NCBI GenBank assembly: GCA_027924645.1
Contig: BSBN01000860.1
Coordinates: 4,030,001 to 4,094,000, forward strand
Length of the DNA: 64,000 bases
Source: Cunninghamia lanceolata
Taxonomy: Eukaryota; Streptophyta; Pinopsida; Cupressales; Cupressaceae
Direction: 5' to 3'
The number at the start of each line of letters is the position of its first letter. Position 1 is the stretch's first letter. The notes beneath the pieces were generated by a model, which did not search any database, was not told where the DNA came from, and was given only the letters and a program-made list of their open reading frames with translations. Position numbers and translations under genes: made by a program. Below are positions 50,557 to 62,857 of the stretch, one piece after another.

Positions 50557-50648
50557 ACATGCCAATTATACCTAGACTTCAATGAATGTTTCATTGCAAG
50601 TCACTTGTATAATTGATGGACTGGCATGCAAAGAACAAGAGTAAAGAT
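50557..50648 (+). pseudogene. tnp2: 92-bp fragment of the CACTA tnp2 transposase
   Basis: Colinear without indels with 63794-63885 (the Pro-Ile-Ile-Pro-Arg-Leu-Gln-Arg-Met part of tnp2), differing at about seven bases, all transitions. Flanks are unrelated on both sides. The right junction shows a repeated GAGTAAAGAT word before the telomere-like array starts. Confidence 0.85.
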
Positions 50649-50950
50649 TCAGGAGTAAAGATCCCTAAACTCTAATCCCTCAACCCTAAACCCTAATCTG
50701 TCAACCCTAAACCCTAATCCCTTATCGCTAAACCTTAAACCCTATCCCTAAAGCCTCAACCCTCAACACTTGAACCTTAAATCCTAAACCCTCTACCCTA
50801 AACACTATGCCTTAAACTCTAATCCCTCAACTCTAAACCCTAATCACTAAACCCCAAACCCTAAACCCTCAACCCTCAACCCTAAACCCTCAATCCTTAA
50901 CACTATACCTTAAACCCTAATCCCTAAACCCTCAACCCTCAACCCTAATC

Positions 50951-51734
50951 TTAAAGCTAAACTTAAAGCTTCCAGTCATTCCACCATCCCCAAGGGATCC
51001 ACAAATGCAAAATTAGATGCCTCAACAGATAAAGCCAAACATCCTCAGGGTCCTCACCCCTCACGACATAAAAACAAAGAGTCAAAGAAAAATCAATCCA
51101 AAAAGTTATCCAAGCCCATACCTCCACAACCAAGGTCCAAAACCAAAATGGTATGGGTACCTAAGCAACAAGAAATCAAGTTAAATGAGGCATCTACCTG
51201 TAAAAAATCCCAACCATCTACTCCCATCTCAAATTCCCATTCCTCTCGAAAGTGTCAAAACATTCCATCCCACAAGCAAAACAAAAGTAATAATACGCCT
51301 AAGTCTATGTGGGTTCCTAAAGCCCTTCATCATCCATCTCCTAAGAAAACATCTCCATTGCACCCTACACCACCTCTGCATCACAAGCTTCAATGTTTAT
51401 TGTGATGTGTCCAACCATTGGTCATGGTTCCCTTCCATTCCACAATAAATCTACCATCATTCATCCACTATCCTACATACCATCCCTATGGTCCATGCTT
51501 TGGCATAAGTCTGACATAATCCACATCATAATCCACTATTTTCCCTACATAATCCACATCATAATCCACTTTTCTCCCCTCTAGAATCCACGTCATAATC
51601 CACTATCTGCCTAATCCATTTGCCTTCCATGTATCCCTTACCAACATCGATGAGGGCACTCGACATGGTCCATGTGAGGACATCATTCTCTAATGGGACT
51701 ATAACCTTTCAGTGCAGCGCAATGCATTCTTCAA
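50951..51734 (+). repeat. cassette 1 of the composite array
   Basis: A frame open from about 50955 to 51405 encodes a Lys/Ser/Pro-rich polypeptide with Met-Val-Trp-Val-Pro-Lys at 51148 and a second Met-Trp-Val-Pro-Lys at about 51307. Such 'WVPK' sequences occur near zinc knuckles in plant retroelement Gag proteins, but no knuckle is visible. The rest is non-coding with repeated CATAATCCAC words. Confidence 0.6.
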
Positions 51735-52150
51735 CCCTCAACCCTAAACACTATACCTTAAACCCTAATCCCTCAACCCTAAACACTATCCCTAAAGCCT
51801 GAAGCCTCAACCCTTAAACCTTAAACCCTAAACCATATCCCTAAACCCTCAACCCTAAACACTATACCTTAAACCCTAATCCCTCAACCCTAAACCTAAT
51901 CCATCAACCCTAAATCCTAATCCCTTATCGCTAAACCTTAAACACTATCCTTAAAGCCTCAACCCTCAACACTTGAACCTTAAATCCTAAACCCTCAACC
52001 CTAAACACTATGCCTTAAATGCTAATCCCTCAACTCTAAACCCTAATCCCTAAAACCTAAACCCTTAACCCTCAACCCTCAACCCTAAACCCTCAACCCT
52101 CAACACTATACCTTAAACCCTAATCCCTTAACCCTCAACCCTCAACCCTA

Positions 52151-52879
52151 ATCTTAAAGCTGAACTTAAAGCTTCCAGTCATTCCACCATCCCCAAGGGA
52201 TCCAAAAATGAAAAATTAGATGCCTCTACTGATAAAGCCAAACATCCTAAGGGTCCTCATGCCTCAGGACATAAAAACAAAGAGTCAAAGAAAAATCAAT
52301 CCAAAAAGTTATCCAAGCCCATACCTCCACAAGCAAAGTCCAAAACCAAAATGGTATGGGTACCTAAGCAACAAGAAATCAAGTTAAATGAGGCATCTAC
52401 CTCTAAAAAATCGCAACCATCTACTCCCATCTCAAATTCCCATTTTGCTCAAAAGTGTCAAACCATTCCATCCCACAAGAAAAACAAAAGTAATAATACG
52501 CCTAAGTCTATGTGGGTTCCTAAAGCCCTTCATCATCCATCTCCTAAGCAAACATCTCCATTGCACCCTACACCACCTTTGCATCACAAGCTTCAACATT
52601 TATTGCAATGTGTGCAACCATTGGTCATGGTTCTCTTCCATTCCGTAATAAATCTACCATCATTCATCCACTATCCTACATACCCTCCACATACCATCCC
52701 TATGGTCCATAATTTGGCATAAGTCTGACATAATCCACATCATAATCCACTATCTGCCTAATCCATTTGCCTTCCATGTATCCCTTACTAACATCGATGA
52801 GGGCACTCGACATGGTCTGTGCAAGGACATCATTCTCTAATGGGACTATAACCTTTTAGTGCAGTGTAACGCATCCTTC
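52151..52879 (+). repeat. cassette 2 of the composite array
   Basis: Same frame, open to 52722, beyond the stop used in cassettes 1 and 3. It lacks one block of CATAATCCAC words present in the other two. Confidence 0.6.
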
Positions 52880-53275
52880 AACTCTCAACCCTAAACACTA
52901 TACCTTAAACCCTAATCCCTCCACTCTAAACCCTGATCCCTCAACCGTAAATACTATCCCTAAAGCCTGAAGCCTCAACCCTTAAACCATAAACCCTAAA
53001 CATTCAACCCTAAACACTATACCTTAAATTCTAATCCCTCAACCTTAAACCTAATCCATCAACCCTAAACCCTAATCCCTTAATGCTAAAACTTAAACCC
53101 TATCCCTAAAGCCTCAACCCTCAACACTTGAACCTTAAAACCTAAACCCTCAACCCTAAACACTATGCCTTAAACCCTAATCCCTCAACTCTAAACCCTA
53201 ATCCCTAAACCCTAAACCCTCAACCCTCAACACTATACCTTAAATCCTAATCCCTCAACCCTCAACCCTAATCTT

Positions 53276-54029
53276 AAAGCTAAACGTAAAGCTTCCAATC
53301 ATTCCACCATCCCCAAGGGATCTAGAAATGTAAAATTAGATGCCTCTACTGATAAAGCCAAACATCCTAAGGGTCCTCATGCCTCAGGACATAAAAACAA
53401 AGAGTCAAAGAAAAATCAATCCAAAACGTTATCCAAGCCCATACCTCCACAACCAAAGTCCAAAACCAAAATGGTATGGGTACCTAAACAACAAGAAATC
53501 AAGTTAAATGAGGCATCTACCTCTAAAAAATCACAACCATCTACTCCCATCTCAAATTCCCATTCCGCTCAAAAGTGTCAAAACATTCCATCCCACAAGC
53601 AAAACAAAAGCAATAATACGCCTAAGTCTATGTGGGTTCCTAAATCCCTTCATCATCCATCTCCTAAGCAAACATCTCCATTACACCCTACACCACCTCT
53701 GCATCACAAGCTTCAACGTTTATCATGATGTGTGCAACCATTGGTCATGGTTCCCTTCCATTCCGCAATAAATCTACCATCATTCATCCACTATCCTACA
53801 TACCCTCCACATTCCATCCCTATGGTCCATGATTTGGCATAAGTCTGACATAATCCACATCATAATCCACTTTTCTCCCCTCTAGAATCCACATCATAAT
53901 CCACTATCTACCTAATCCATTTGCCTTCCATGTATCCCTTACCAACATCGATGAGGGCATTCGACATGGTCCATGCAAGAACATCATTCTCTAATGGGAC
54001 TATAACCTTTTAGTGTAGCGCAACGCATC
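53276..54029 (+). repeat. cassette 3 of the composite array
   Basis: Same frame, stop at 53726-53728; most similar to cassette 1 in length. A truncated fourth start (CTTAAAGATTTCACTCATTCCACC) follows the last telomere-like block at 54419. Confidence 0.6.
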
Positions 54030-54425
54030 CTTCAACCCTCAACCCTAAACACTATACCTTAAACCCTAATCCCTCAACCCCAAACGCTATCCTAAAGCCT
54101 GAAGCCTCAACCCTTAAACCCTAAACCCTATCCCTAAACCCTTAACCCTAAACACTATACCTTAAACCCTAATCCCTCAACCCTAAACCTAATCCGTCAA
54201 CCCTAAACCCTAATCCCTTATTGTTAAACCTTAAACCCTATCCCTAAAGCCTCAACCCTCAACACTTGAACCTTAAGTCCTAAACCCTATCCCTAAACCC
54301 TTAACCCTAAAAGCTATGCCTTAAACCCTAATCCCTCAACTCTAAACCCTAATCCCTAAACCCTAAACCCTCAACCCTCAACACTATACCTTAAACCCTA
54401 ATCCCTCAACCCTAATCTTAAAGCT

Positions 54426-55552
54426 AAACTTAAAGATTTCACTCATTCCACCATTCCACCAACCTCTTCACACTTATCCTTTGTATACCATGGAAATTGG
54501 CCACATTATAATTTTGTGATTAAAATAATTTATGAAAAATTGTGTGACAAGATCCATATTAACTCCTATTGCTAAAACATGTGTGACAAAATCCTATCAG
54601 AACAATTACATTTATGAACAAATCCTCATAATATCTTTTCCTAAGTGTATCGGCCTAGCAACACTTCATCTTTGGAACCCTATTTATAGCTCCACTGACA
54701 ACCCTATGAAAAATAATTTACAACCTTATCTATGTAAAAATACCCTATCAGGCTAACCTTTGAAGTCCTTCCCCTGATAGACTAATATAGCCAACTATAG
54801 TGAGCTCATCGTTGCAACACATAGTCATTGGTAGGATAGATATTCATATTCCCCCGATGACCCGATATAACTAAGGGTTGCATAAAATTAGACATAATCA
54901 GTTGAACATGCCCTCATCGTTGGAGTTCCCATCATACTCCCACCGATAGTCCTATAAACATAAATCATAGCCATATCAGGCTAACAATATCCTATCGGCC
55001 TAACTCTTGAGAGTCCCTCACCGATAGACCGATAAAATCAACAAAAGCTAGCACATCATTGTGACTCATAAACTTTGGTGGAATAAATGTTTTTGTTCCC
55101 CCGATAACCCGATATGACCATAAGTTACCTAAAGGTGCAATATCGCCCAAGCTAAGGTACATCGGGGTATCGTTAAATGGCGTCCCACCGATACACCGAC
55201 ATAAAGAGTTCATCGATGAAGGAAGCTGGCATTGGTGAAACATAAATAACAGTCTCAACGATGCAGCGATAATAATTATTGTGACATCTCGAGGCATCGT
55301 TCAGATATTCAAAATAAATGACATGACAGAAATGAAAGGTGCATTTATGAACTAGGAATAAAAGTGAGTTGCGCCACAGTTTGATCACATAGCTCCTATA
55401 AAACTTGAACAAATTGCAAAAGGGGCTGAAGGAGAAGGGGACTAAAGCTCTCACATAGTAAAGTGAAGAAAAACCAGTGGGAAAGTGAAATTCAAGTAAG
55501 TACACCAATCCCAACTGAGAAATTCTGTCTCTTAAAGGTTTGAATTCAAGCA
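54426..55552 (+). repeat. non-coding region with an imperfect tandem duplication of about 248 bp
   Basis: CCTATC(A/G)GGCTAAC starts near 54742 and CCTATCGGCCTAAC near 54990; each is followed by (C/A)CCGATAGAC...CCCCCGAT(G/A)ACCCGATA(T). CGATA words are abundant. It could be the LTR or leader of the element that carried the frame at 55553; no terminal repeats found. Confidence 0.6.
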
Positions 55553-58500
55553 ATGGGGGATAGTGTAGAAAAACCTAAAAATAAGAAACTGAAAACTGAA
55601 AAGAGGCCATTAAACCAACACTTGATAGATCAAGCAATGGGAGATAGTGCAAAAAAACCTAAAAATAAGAAACTAAAAACTAAAAAGAGACCATTAAACC
55701 AAGACTTGATAGATCAGTGTCCTGGGTCGAGACCAAGACCAAAAAGAAGTGCACAGATGAACCCCTCACATGATCGACTGTTGGACAATCACAAGGACTT
55801 GGGAGATGTATGGACTCCACTATGAGGGTACTAACTTTTCTTATACCGCTACAGAAAACAATATAGGTTTTTACCAGTATGTAAACCTAGGGAGATTAGT
55901 TGTGCCAAAGGTGTTTGTCAATGTGGAATTAATGAAAGCCCTTGCCAATAAATATGATCCAAAAACTAGAACTATTTGAACACACAGTGGTGATAATTTA
56001 CCGGTTATTTCAAAAGATCTCATTTCCAATGTATTTCAATTAAAGTGTGGCTTTGATTTACCATTCACAATCAGAGATCTATTTCTAGAGTATCGTCATA
56101 TGGATACTAGCTATAAATGGTGGAAGTTGGCCTTGCATAGGCCTAAGGATGAAGAAGGACAATTAAGGAAATTCTCTAGTAATGAGAATCCTCCATTTCA
56201 TGAAGATCTGTTTGAAGAGTATTTTTGATACACCTATTATGCAGCTGGTAAAGTCTTGGGAGTAGAGGTCCCACCTCTAATGTCAATTGCATGAATGGTT
56301 TTAGCCATAGATGTACAGACTAAGTGGGCCAGGCCTTTTGACTATGCTAGCTTTGTGGCTAATGCCCTAAATCAAGGGCTAGAAAAAATAAAAAATAACA
56401 GTGATAGGATCAACTTCAAACACTATTCCTCATTAATACATTTGCTTTTGTATGAGAGAAATGATAGAGGATTTTGGAGAAGTGAACTGAGGATGAGGGA
56501 TTCTTTTAATAATGGGGATCCTAAACCTATACAATGTGGACTTCGTTATGGGATAGCCAATTTGGTAGATCTCACTACCTCTACTTTGAAGAGTTTTTTG
56601 TAAAACCTTTAACGGAGTTACTGGGATATCCCTAGGATTATAACCTACCCCCAAGGATGCAGATATTTCTAAGACCCAAAGAAAATGACCCTAAAAGTAA
56701 AGTGGACCATAACTGGGGAGATTGGTATGCTTTCCATGACTGCACAATGATTAGAGTTTATGGATTTGAGGGCACCCCACATTTGCTGCCACGAATAGTT
56801 CCTAATCGGATTGCCTATCTAGAGATTGTGAGGCAATTAGCAAAATTTGATACTATACACCTCAAGAAGCATAACAAACATTCGATCATATCCAGCACTC
56901 TATGTTTTGGAGATTTCACAGTGGTCACGAATGAAGGGTATGAAGAAATTAATACTAAATTGGCACAGTTCAATCTTCCTATAGGTTATGAAAGACAAAA
57001 ATTTTATTCAGAGGGTTTTATTCATAAAGCAAAGATTTCACAAGGGCTCTCAAGATATGAACATTTATTTTCAGAGTAAGATGTGATTAGAAACCGTGAT
57101 GAGGCCTCTACTATCAATAGAATGGGTACATTCAACAAAGTGATACTTGCTAATGAATGGAAAAGAAAACATGTCCAATCTTATTCAAAAATGTTTTGTG
57201 AAATACAAGATCCACTGGCAAATATTGAATAATTGATTGCTCATGCAGATGAAATCGTAAAAAATGTGCCCTCAGTTATTTTTGATACAACTTATACAAT
57301 CTATTCAGGAACATAAGCTGAATACATAGAGCCTTTGGGCTACGAAGCCTCACAGCCTACCCCTGAAGTATGTTTTTCTGTAGTTACTGACATGAGTGAA
57401 GAAGGGGAAAGTGATGAAGAAAGTGAACAAATGAAGCCAATAAATGCTTCTGAAATAGCACAATATGAGCATCCTCCTAAATTGAATGATGTAAAGTTTG
57501 AGACATTAGATGAATTATCTGGTGACATTAGAATCTTGGTTGCACAAAAATTTATTTATGATGATGATTTTATTAAAACTCCCGAATTTAAGTCATTTGT
57601 CTATGAGTACAAAGGAAAAAAGGTGAGAAAAAAAGCAAGATGTCACTTCTGAATAAGAGGTTACAACTTTGGATGAATTAAAAAGGGAAGTTAATAAGAG
57701 ATGGAGTCCATCACTCCCAAAAGCGGAAGGGAGTTTCTTCAAGAAGCCAAAGTATTGCTCTTGTCAGGGTGGGATATGAGTTCAGCAATTGTGTTTGATA
57801 GCTTCGGGAAGAGAGAAGACAAAACAATGAATTTGACTGAAGAAGCCACTAATAAGATATACTTAGGATTAGGATCAAGGTATAATGCAGATGAAGCCAC
57901 TCTACTCATTTGGTCATTTACCCATAGGATAAGAGACCAGCAATTGCTAATAATTCAAATCAAATGTTCAGTCATCTCTTAGTCAAAAGGGTAGGGGATA
58001 CTGACCCCATGGAAATAGCAGAGCTCGATATTAATGTGGCAAAGTTCAATAAGGCACAAGTTGAAAAATTGCTAAAGAAAATGATAGACTAAAGAAGGAG
58101 TTGTTATATCAAAAGGAAAGATCCTCTTCCTCTTCTATATCACAATTCTATCCTCCAAACCTTGAGAAAGATAAGAAAGTGTTGGATGCACTTACTGATG
58201 CATCTTATTAGAAAAATTGCCATTTGAAATCCCAAGGGAAATGTAAAGAGCTGGAGAAGGAAGTAAAAACTATCAAATACGATATGGCATCTGAATTAAT
58301 CAGGGAAAGATTCAATAAAATGATGAGCTGTACTGATACTTGTTGGAAATTGTTTAAGCTGACACTCTCAGCAATGGAAAAAAATAAAAGATTACAGGGG
58401 AGGATGACTGAAAAGAAAGAAGACCTTTTGGGCAAAGGGATCTTGGTGGGACAAACATTACAGGTATATAATGATTTGATAGAGTCACATGATGAATATC

Positions 58501-58574
58501 ATGACAAGCTCAAAGAAGAGGTTGATTATTTTAATCTTGCTCCACCACTTCATGATAATTCTGGGAATCTCTAA
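55553..58574 (+). pseudogene. large decayed protein frame with coiled-coil C-terminus (lineage C)
   Basis: The ATG at 55553 starts a Lys-rich N-terminus in which a block of about 29 residues (Met-Gly-Asp-Ser...Leu-Ile-Asp-Gln) is duplicated in tandem. A frameshift near 55810 leads into a globular-looking part with Trp-rich and hydrophobic helices, including Phe-Lys-His-Tyr-Ser-Ser-Leu-Ile-His-Leu-Leu-Leu (about 56418). After breaks the frame continues at 56657-57079, 57335-57652, 57701-57982 and 58224-58574, the last a coiled coil. Stops of the Gln/Arg-to-stop type are common. Length (about 1,000 codons) and layout resemble family A ORF2; the Phe-Lys-His-Tyr segment may correspond to Phe-Lys-Tyr-Gly in ORF2. 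Function unknown, homology inferred. Confidence 0.55.
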
Positions 58575-59323
58575 AAATGTGATGATTGGAAGGAAGAATT
58601 GGCCACGGTTCTGACTAATGCATTATAGGAGATCAACGATGAAGAGATAGTCTTGAAAAATACTCATAAGCAGTTGGAAAAAATGATGTGAATGGAGTAT
58701 GATATGAAGGAAGTGATTATCAATGTGAATACCTATGCAGAATAGGACTGCATCCATCATCTCTCTGCAATAAATATGTTTATCAATCGAACCATGAACA
58801 TGCCAGATACAACAAGATAGTCATCGGATGGAGGAGATCAGCGAACAGTATGATGCGCATCATATTAGAAAATAGAAGATTTGCACAGGCCTTAAATGGT
58901 CATGAGCCTCTATTCGGAGATTAACGGATCGATGCATCCATTTAATGAAATGTTTCTCTTTTAAGTTATAATTAGTTACCAAAAGTCATGTCTTTTTGTA
59001 ACGGGCCTGTAGCCTGTTGCCTCTTGCATATAAGAGAGACCAAGACCCGAGAGAAAAAAAGAGGGCAGTAGTTCTTTCTAAAGCATTTTAGGGGACTTAG
59101 TAAAAAGATAGATTGCACCCATCCCACTCATCCACTTTCATGTTCAAAAAACTTTGCAATTAATATATATAATTATGAAGCAGTATTTTAGAGAAGATTG
59201 TACTTAAATGGTAACCTTTTTTTAGTGTTCAACTGTTGTGTTAATTTTCATGTTTATATGTTGTTGTACTATCTCCAAAGTGATTGAAAAAGGATACAAA
59301 TGATTTGATGATGATGATGATGC
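58575..59323 (+). other. 3' flank of lineage C with LTR-like features
   Basis: TTTTTGTAACGGGCC near 58991 and GCATATAAGAGAGACC near 59027 look like a promoter region such as occurs in LTRs. No matching second copy was found in the window. A (GAT)n run lies at about 59306-59320. Confidence 0.35.
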
Positions 59324-60434
59324 TTGTAGTTTGGATGATGTGGATGCTTGCAATTTGCTCATACTATAATGAAAACCTTTTGCTTACAATTTTGCAAATG
59401 AGAAGAAATCTATCAAATTCTACCAATGCAAGAATAATGAGCTTACCAATGAAAGTGATCACCATTCTTTCACAAATTAGGTCACCTGCTTCTTCCCTTT
59501 TCAAATGTTGTTAAAGGAAGAGATGTCTTTAAACAATTCCATTAGGCATTGAAAATTGATGTAGTATTTTCCTCTGTTTAGTGCATGGACTTCAAAGTCC
59601 TATGTCTAAATAGTCACCATGTATGATGAATGGATCTTCAAATATTCATATACATTTCACTATAATAGCTAAGTGGGTATGTGAAACCCTGCATCGTTTC
59701 ACCGTGTTTGGTAATTGAGTACTCAAGGATTCAAACCATCTCGCTGTGATTTTTTAATTGTGAATGCAAAAACTCAAATCAATTCACTATACCTGCAAAT
59801 TGGTTATATAAGGATTCAAATCAGTTCACTGTATTTGCCAATGGGAATGCAAGGATACAAATCATTTGCATATAACAACTATTGGAAAATTTTAGACCTA
59901 GGAGTGGATGATGTGGATGCTTGTAATTTGTCCTGCTTACAATTTTACAAATGAGAAGAAATCTATCAAATTCTGCCAATGCAAGAATAATGAGATTACC
60001 AGTGAAAGTGATCACCATTCTTTCACAAATTAGGTCACCTACTTCTTCCTTTTTCAAATGTTGTTAAAGGAAGAGATGTCTTTAAACATGTCATCAAGCA
60101 TTGAAAATCGATGTAGTATTTTCCTCTGTTCAGTGCATGGACTTCAAAGTCCTATGTATAAATAGTCACCATGTATGGTGAATGGATCTTCAAATATTCA
60201 TATACATTTCACTATAATAGCTAAGTGGGTATGCGAAAACCTACATCGTTTCATCATGTTTGGTAATTGAGTACTCAAGGATTCAAACCATCTCACTGTG
60301 ATTTTTTAATTGTGAATGCAAAAACTCAAATCAATTCACTGTACCTGCAAACTGGTTATACAAGGATTCAAATCAGTTCATTGTATTTGCCAATGGGAAT
60401 GCAAGGATACAAATCATTTGCATATAACAACTAG
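59324..60434 (+). repeat. tandem duplication, period about 553 bp
   Basis: 59324-59897 and 59905-60434 match throughout (for example AAATGAGAAGAAATCTATCA at 59396 and 59949), differing by transitions and a few indels. Inside each unit the word CAAGGAT(T/A)CAAATC(A/C)(G/T)TT recurs. Short frames within it have no support. Confidence 0.9.
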
Positions 60435-60612
60435 GAGGTTTGCACAATTGAGGGCTAATGTAGAAAGGTTAGAGGATAAGTGCAAACATATAGGAAATTT
60501 ATATAATCTGTCATGACACATTTGATGTTCATGTGTGGTTATCTTGATTGGTTCCTTTTAACCTCTCGGTGCATAGCTATTATGTTACTATTGTCATTGT
60601 TGTGTATTACAG
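60435..60612 (+). other. short spacer with a possible coiled-coil exon piece
   Basis: A helical frame (Phe-Ala-Gln-Leu-Arg-Ala-Asn-Val-Glu-Arg-Leu-Glu) ends in a stop near 60514. A polypyrimidine region and TATTACAG lead to the exon at 60613. Confidence 0.3.
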
Positions 60613-62623
60613 GATCCAGAGGAGGCCATGGAGAGAGGACGTGGATGGCGTAGAACTACTAAATCGCAGAGAGGAAAGTGGGTGGAAAAAGATATGACAA
60701 CAGAATCTGCAGATACAATAGAGGTAAGAAGAGAAAGCAACCTCAACCAAAGGAGGAAGGTGTTTATGAATTCACAAATGCTACAACATAGAGGAGATAA
60801 AGTCATTTTTTTGTCCATGAGGCCTCTAAGGTTAAACTTATTGGTTGAAAATGCACAAGAATGGTGATTAAATGTGATTCTATGATCAAGGGAAAAGTTT
60901 GAAAATTAGAATGGCCAAAACATGATATGAATATGTCACATATATGACTAAAGTGAGGTTTTGTGTGGGATAGCATATTCGTTGAAATGATATAATTGGT
61001 GTACTAAACATTATTTACTATGTTGTGTATTATAGGGGCTAGACAAGGCCATGGCAACAGATCGTGTCATATCAAATGAGGACACAACGGATGAAGCGGG
61101 ACATCAGGTACTCAAATTTTGACTTAACTTAGGAAAAAATGATCTGATGGCATTTTGTGATACGTCCATCTTTTTTCACAGTATTATTAAAATTTACAAT
61201 GTATTATCCAATCTTGACATAAATTAATGCATGTTGTTGATTATTTTAGATGGAGATTGGAGCAAATACAGAGCCTTAGCGTTCAACTAGCAAAAGAAAA
61301 AGATATGTACATGGACATGGACCTAAAACTGTTAAATCATGTAGATGACAGTGGGTGGAAGAGGATATGACAATGGATCCTGTAGACACAACAAATGATT
61401 GCACTGAACAAGAGGTTGGTCAGGACTATAATACATGGGATGAATACTTTGAGAAAATTGTTGTTTGTGGATGTCCTGTATGTCGTGGAAAGAAACAATT
61501 CAAACGAGCGATTGTACAAAGACATTACATACATGATGAGCTTCCAGTCAGTAATATGCCTCCTACAATCGATTCAAATCCAATAGGAATTGTTGTAAGG
61601 AATTTTCTAATTTGATATAAATAACATGTATACTTTGTTTAAACATTGTTTTATATTATTTAAATAACTAATTTTTTTCTTAATGGATACTTGCAAGATA
61701 AAGTTCTTGGTTTAAAGTTTCCTAGATCACTGACTTCCAGCCTCGAGGGAAATGATCATTCATCAAATGATACATCTAACAAAAATATGTGTCAATATAC
61801 TAGCTTCGAAGATGATGAATTGATGAAAACAAGTAACAGAACAAGAACCAGTTTAAAGATGCATAATTTACTTAAAGACAAGGGGAAGGTGGACTACATA
61901 CCCTATGAGAATGAATGTGATGGAGATGATGACTTGCCCTTAAGTTTGAGATCAATTTACAAAGAGACATTTGATCGTCAACTATATTGCACTTGGCCTA
62001 GTGTTCAACAACTACCTAGAGCGTATGAGGTGTTTCAATTTTGGGGATATAGCTACATGATATGACCCTCCAATATTCATGGAGTGAATCTAGGCCTCTT
62101 TGTCATCCAAAATGTACATGTGGGATCTAAACATAGAAACAATTTAGAACAAACCACTAGGATATTAATGCCATAGTATGGTCCATCATATTACAGTGGT
62201 GAATGGAGAAGGCTAGCATAATATAAGCCTGGCATGTCAGCATATGGTCTAAATTTGAATATGTATACACATCATCTCCAATTGAAAAGTGGAAAAGAAA
62301 TGAATAGAGGTCATCTTATGTATATAGATGGACGTGCATACACAAACAAAAATATTGCAAGATTTATAAATAGTAGTAAGGGAAGGGACCCTACTGTAAG
62401 ACTGAATTGTCAATTTGTTGAGGTTATAAATGATAAAGATGGAGATATGGAAAGAGAGGTTGATAGATTGATAATGGTTGAGGCTATTATGGACCTTACC
62501 ATTGGGGATGAGTTATTGATTGATTACCCCTTCTTAAAACGCACTCCTGCGTGAAAGAAAAGGGAAGAACAAGGTCTCCCTAAGGATGTTCTTAAGGGTA
62601 GAAAGCCAAAGATTAATAAATGA
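60613..62623 (+). pseudogene. four-exon gene with C-terminal SET-like domain, next to CACTA tnp2
   Basis: Exons 60613-60723, 61036-61107 and 61250-61594 are 111, 72 and 345 bases, all multiples of three, with AG/GT borders. Exon 4 starts about 61697, where the acceptor seems to have gained one A, and ends at TGA 62621. Exons 1 and 3 share a Lys/Gln-Trp-Val-Glu-x-Asp-Met-Thr motif; exon 3 has a Cys-Gly-Cys-Pro-Val-Cys zinc-type motif. Exon 4 is one frame broken by stops at 62063, 62174, 62219 and 62552, all explicable by C-to-T changes. From about 62080 it reads as a SET domain: Leu-Gly-Leu-Phe; Asp-Gly-Arg-Ala-Tyr...Asn-Ile-Ala-Arg-Phe-Ile-Asn-Ser-Ser (in place of Asn-His-Ser-Cys); then Gly-Asp-Glu-Leu-Leu-Ile-Asp-Tyr. 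SET proteins methylate lysines, mostly on histones. The active Tyr is kept, but the His and Cys of the NHSC motif are not. Decayed, so probably not functional in this copy. Confidence 0.6.
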
Positions 62624-62857
62624 GTGTGGACTGATGTTTTATAAACTATGTTGTCAAAATTGTGTTTTCTTTAAATTATTGTATAAAAAACGTAGTCTAT
62701 AAAATAATGTTCCATTATTCAATTGATGTATATATGTTCATACAATTTATATTTTTATTTTTTAAGCCATATTTGATTATATTTCTTTGAAATTGATACA
62801 TTTTGAATTTAGTGCAATTGTTGCCAAACATTAAATAATGCTTGTGTTTGTTGATAG
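62624..62857. other. AT-rich spacer or intron between the SET-like gene and tnp2
   Basis: 234 bp, AT-rich, ending TTGATAG before the tnp2 exon. It has the look of an intron, so the two coding parts could belong to one transcript. Confidence 0.4.

Larger units (their letters stand above)
50660..54425 (+). repeat. composite array: degenerate telomere-type repeats alternating with a coding-like cassette
   Basis: Blocks of CCCTAAA-like 7-mers with many variants (CCCTCAA, CCCTAAT, CCTTAAA) at about 50660-50950, 51735-52150, 52880-53275 and 54030-54425 alternate with three copies of a 725-785-bp cassette. Cassette spacing measured at the shared ATGGTATGGG is 1,203 and 1,120 bp. CCCTAAA is the plant telomere unit, so this is an interstitial, decayed telomere-type sequence or a satellite built on it. 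Confidence 0.92.
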
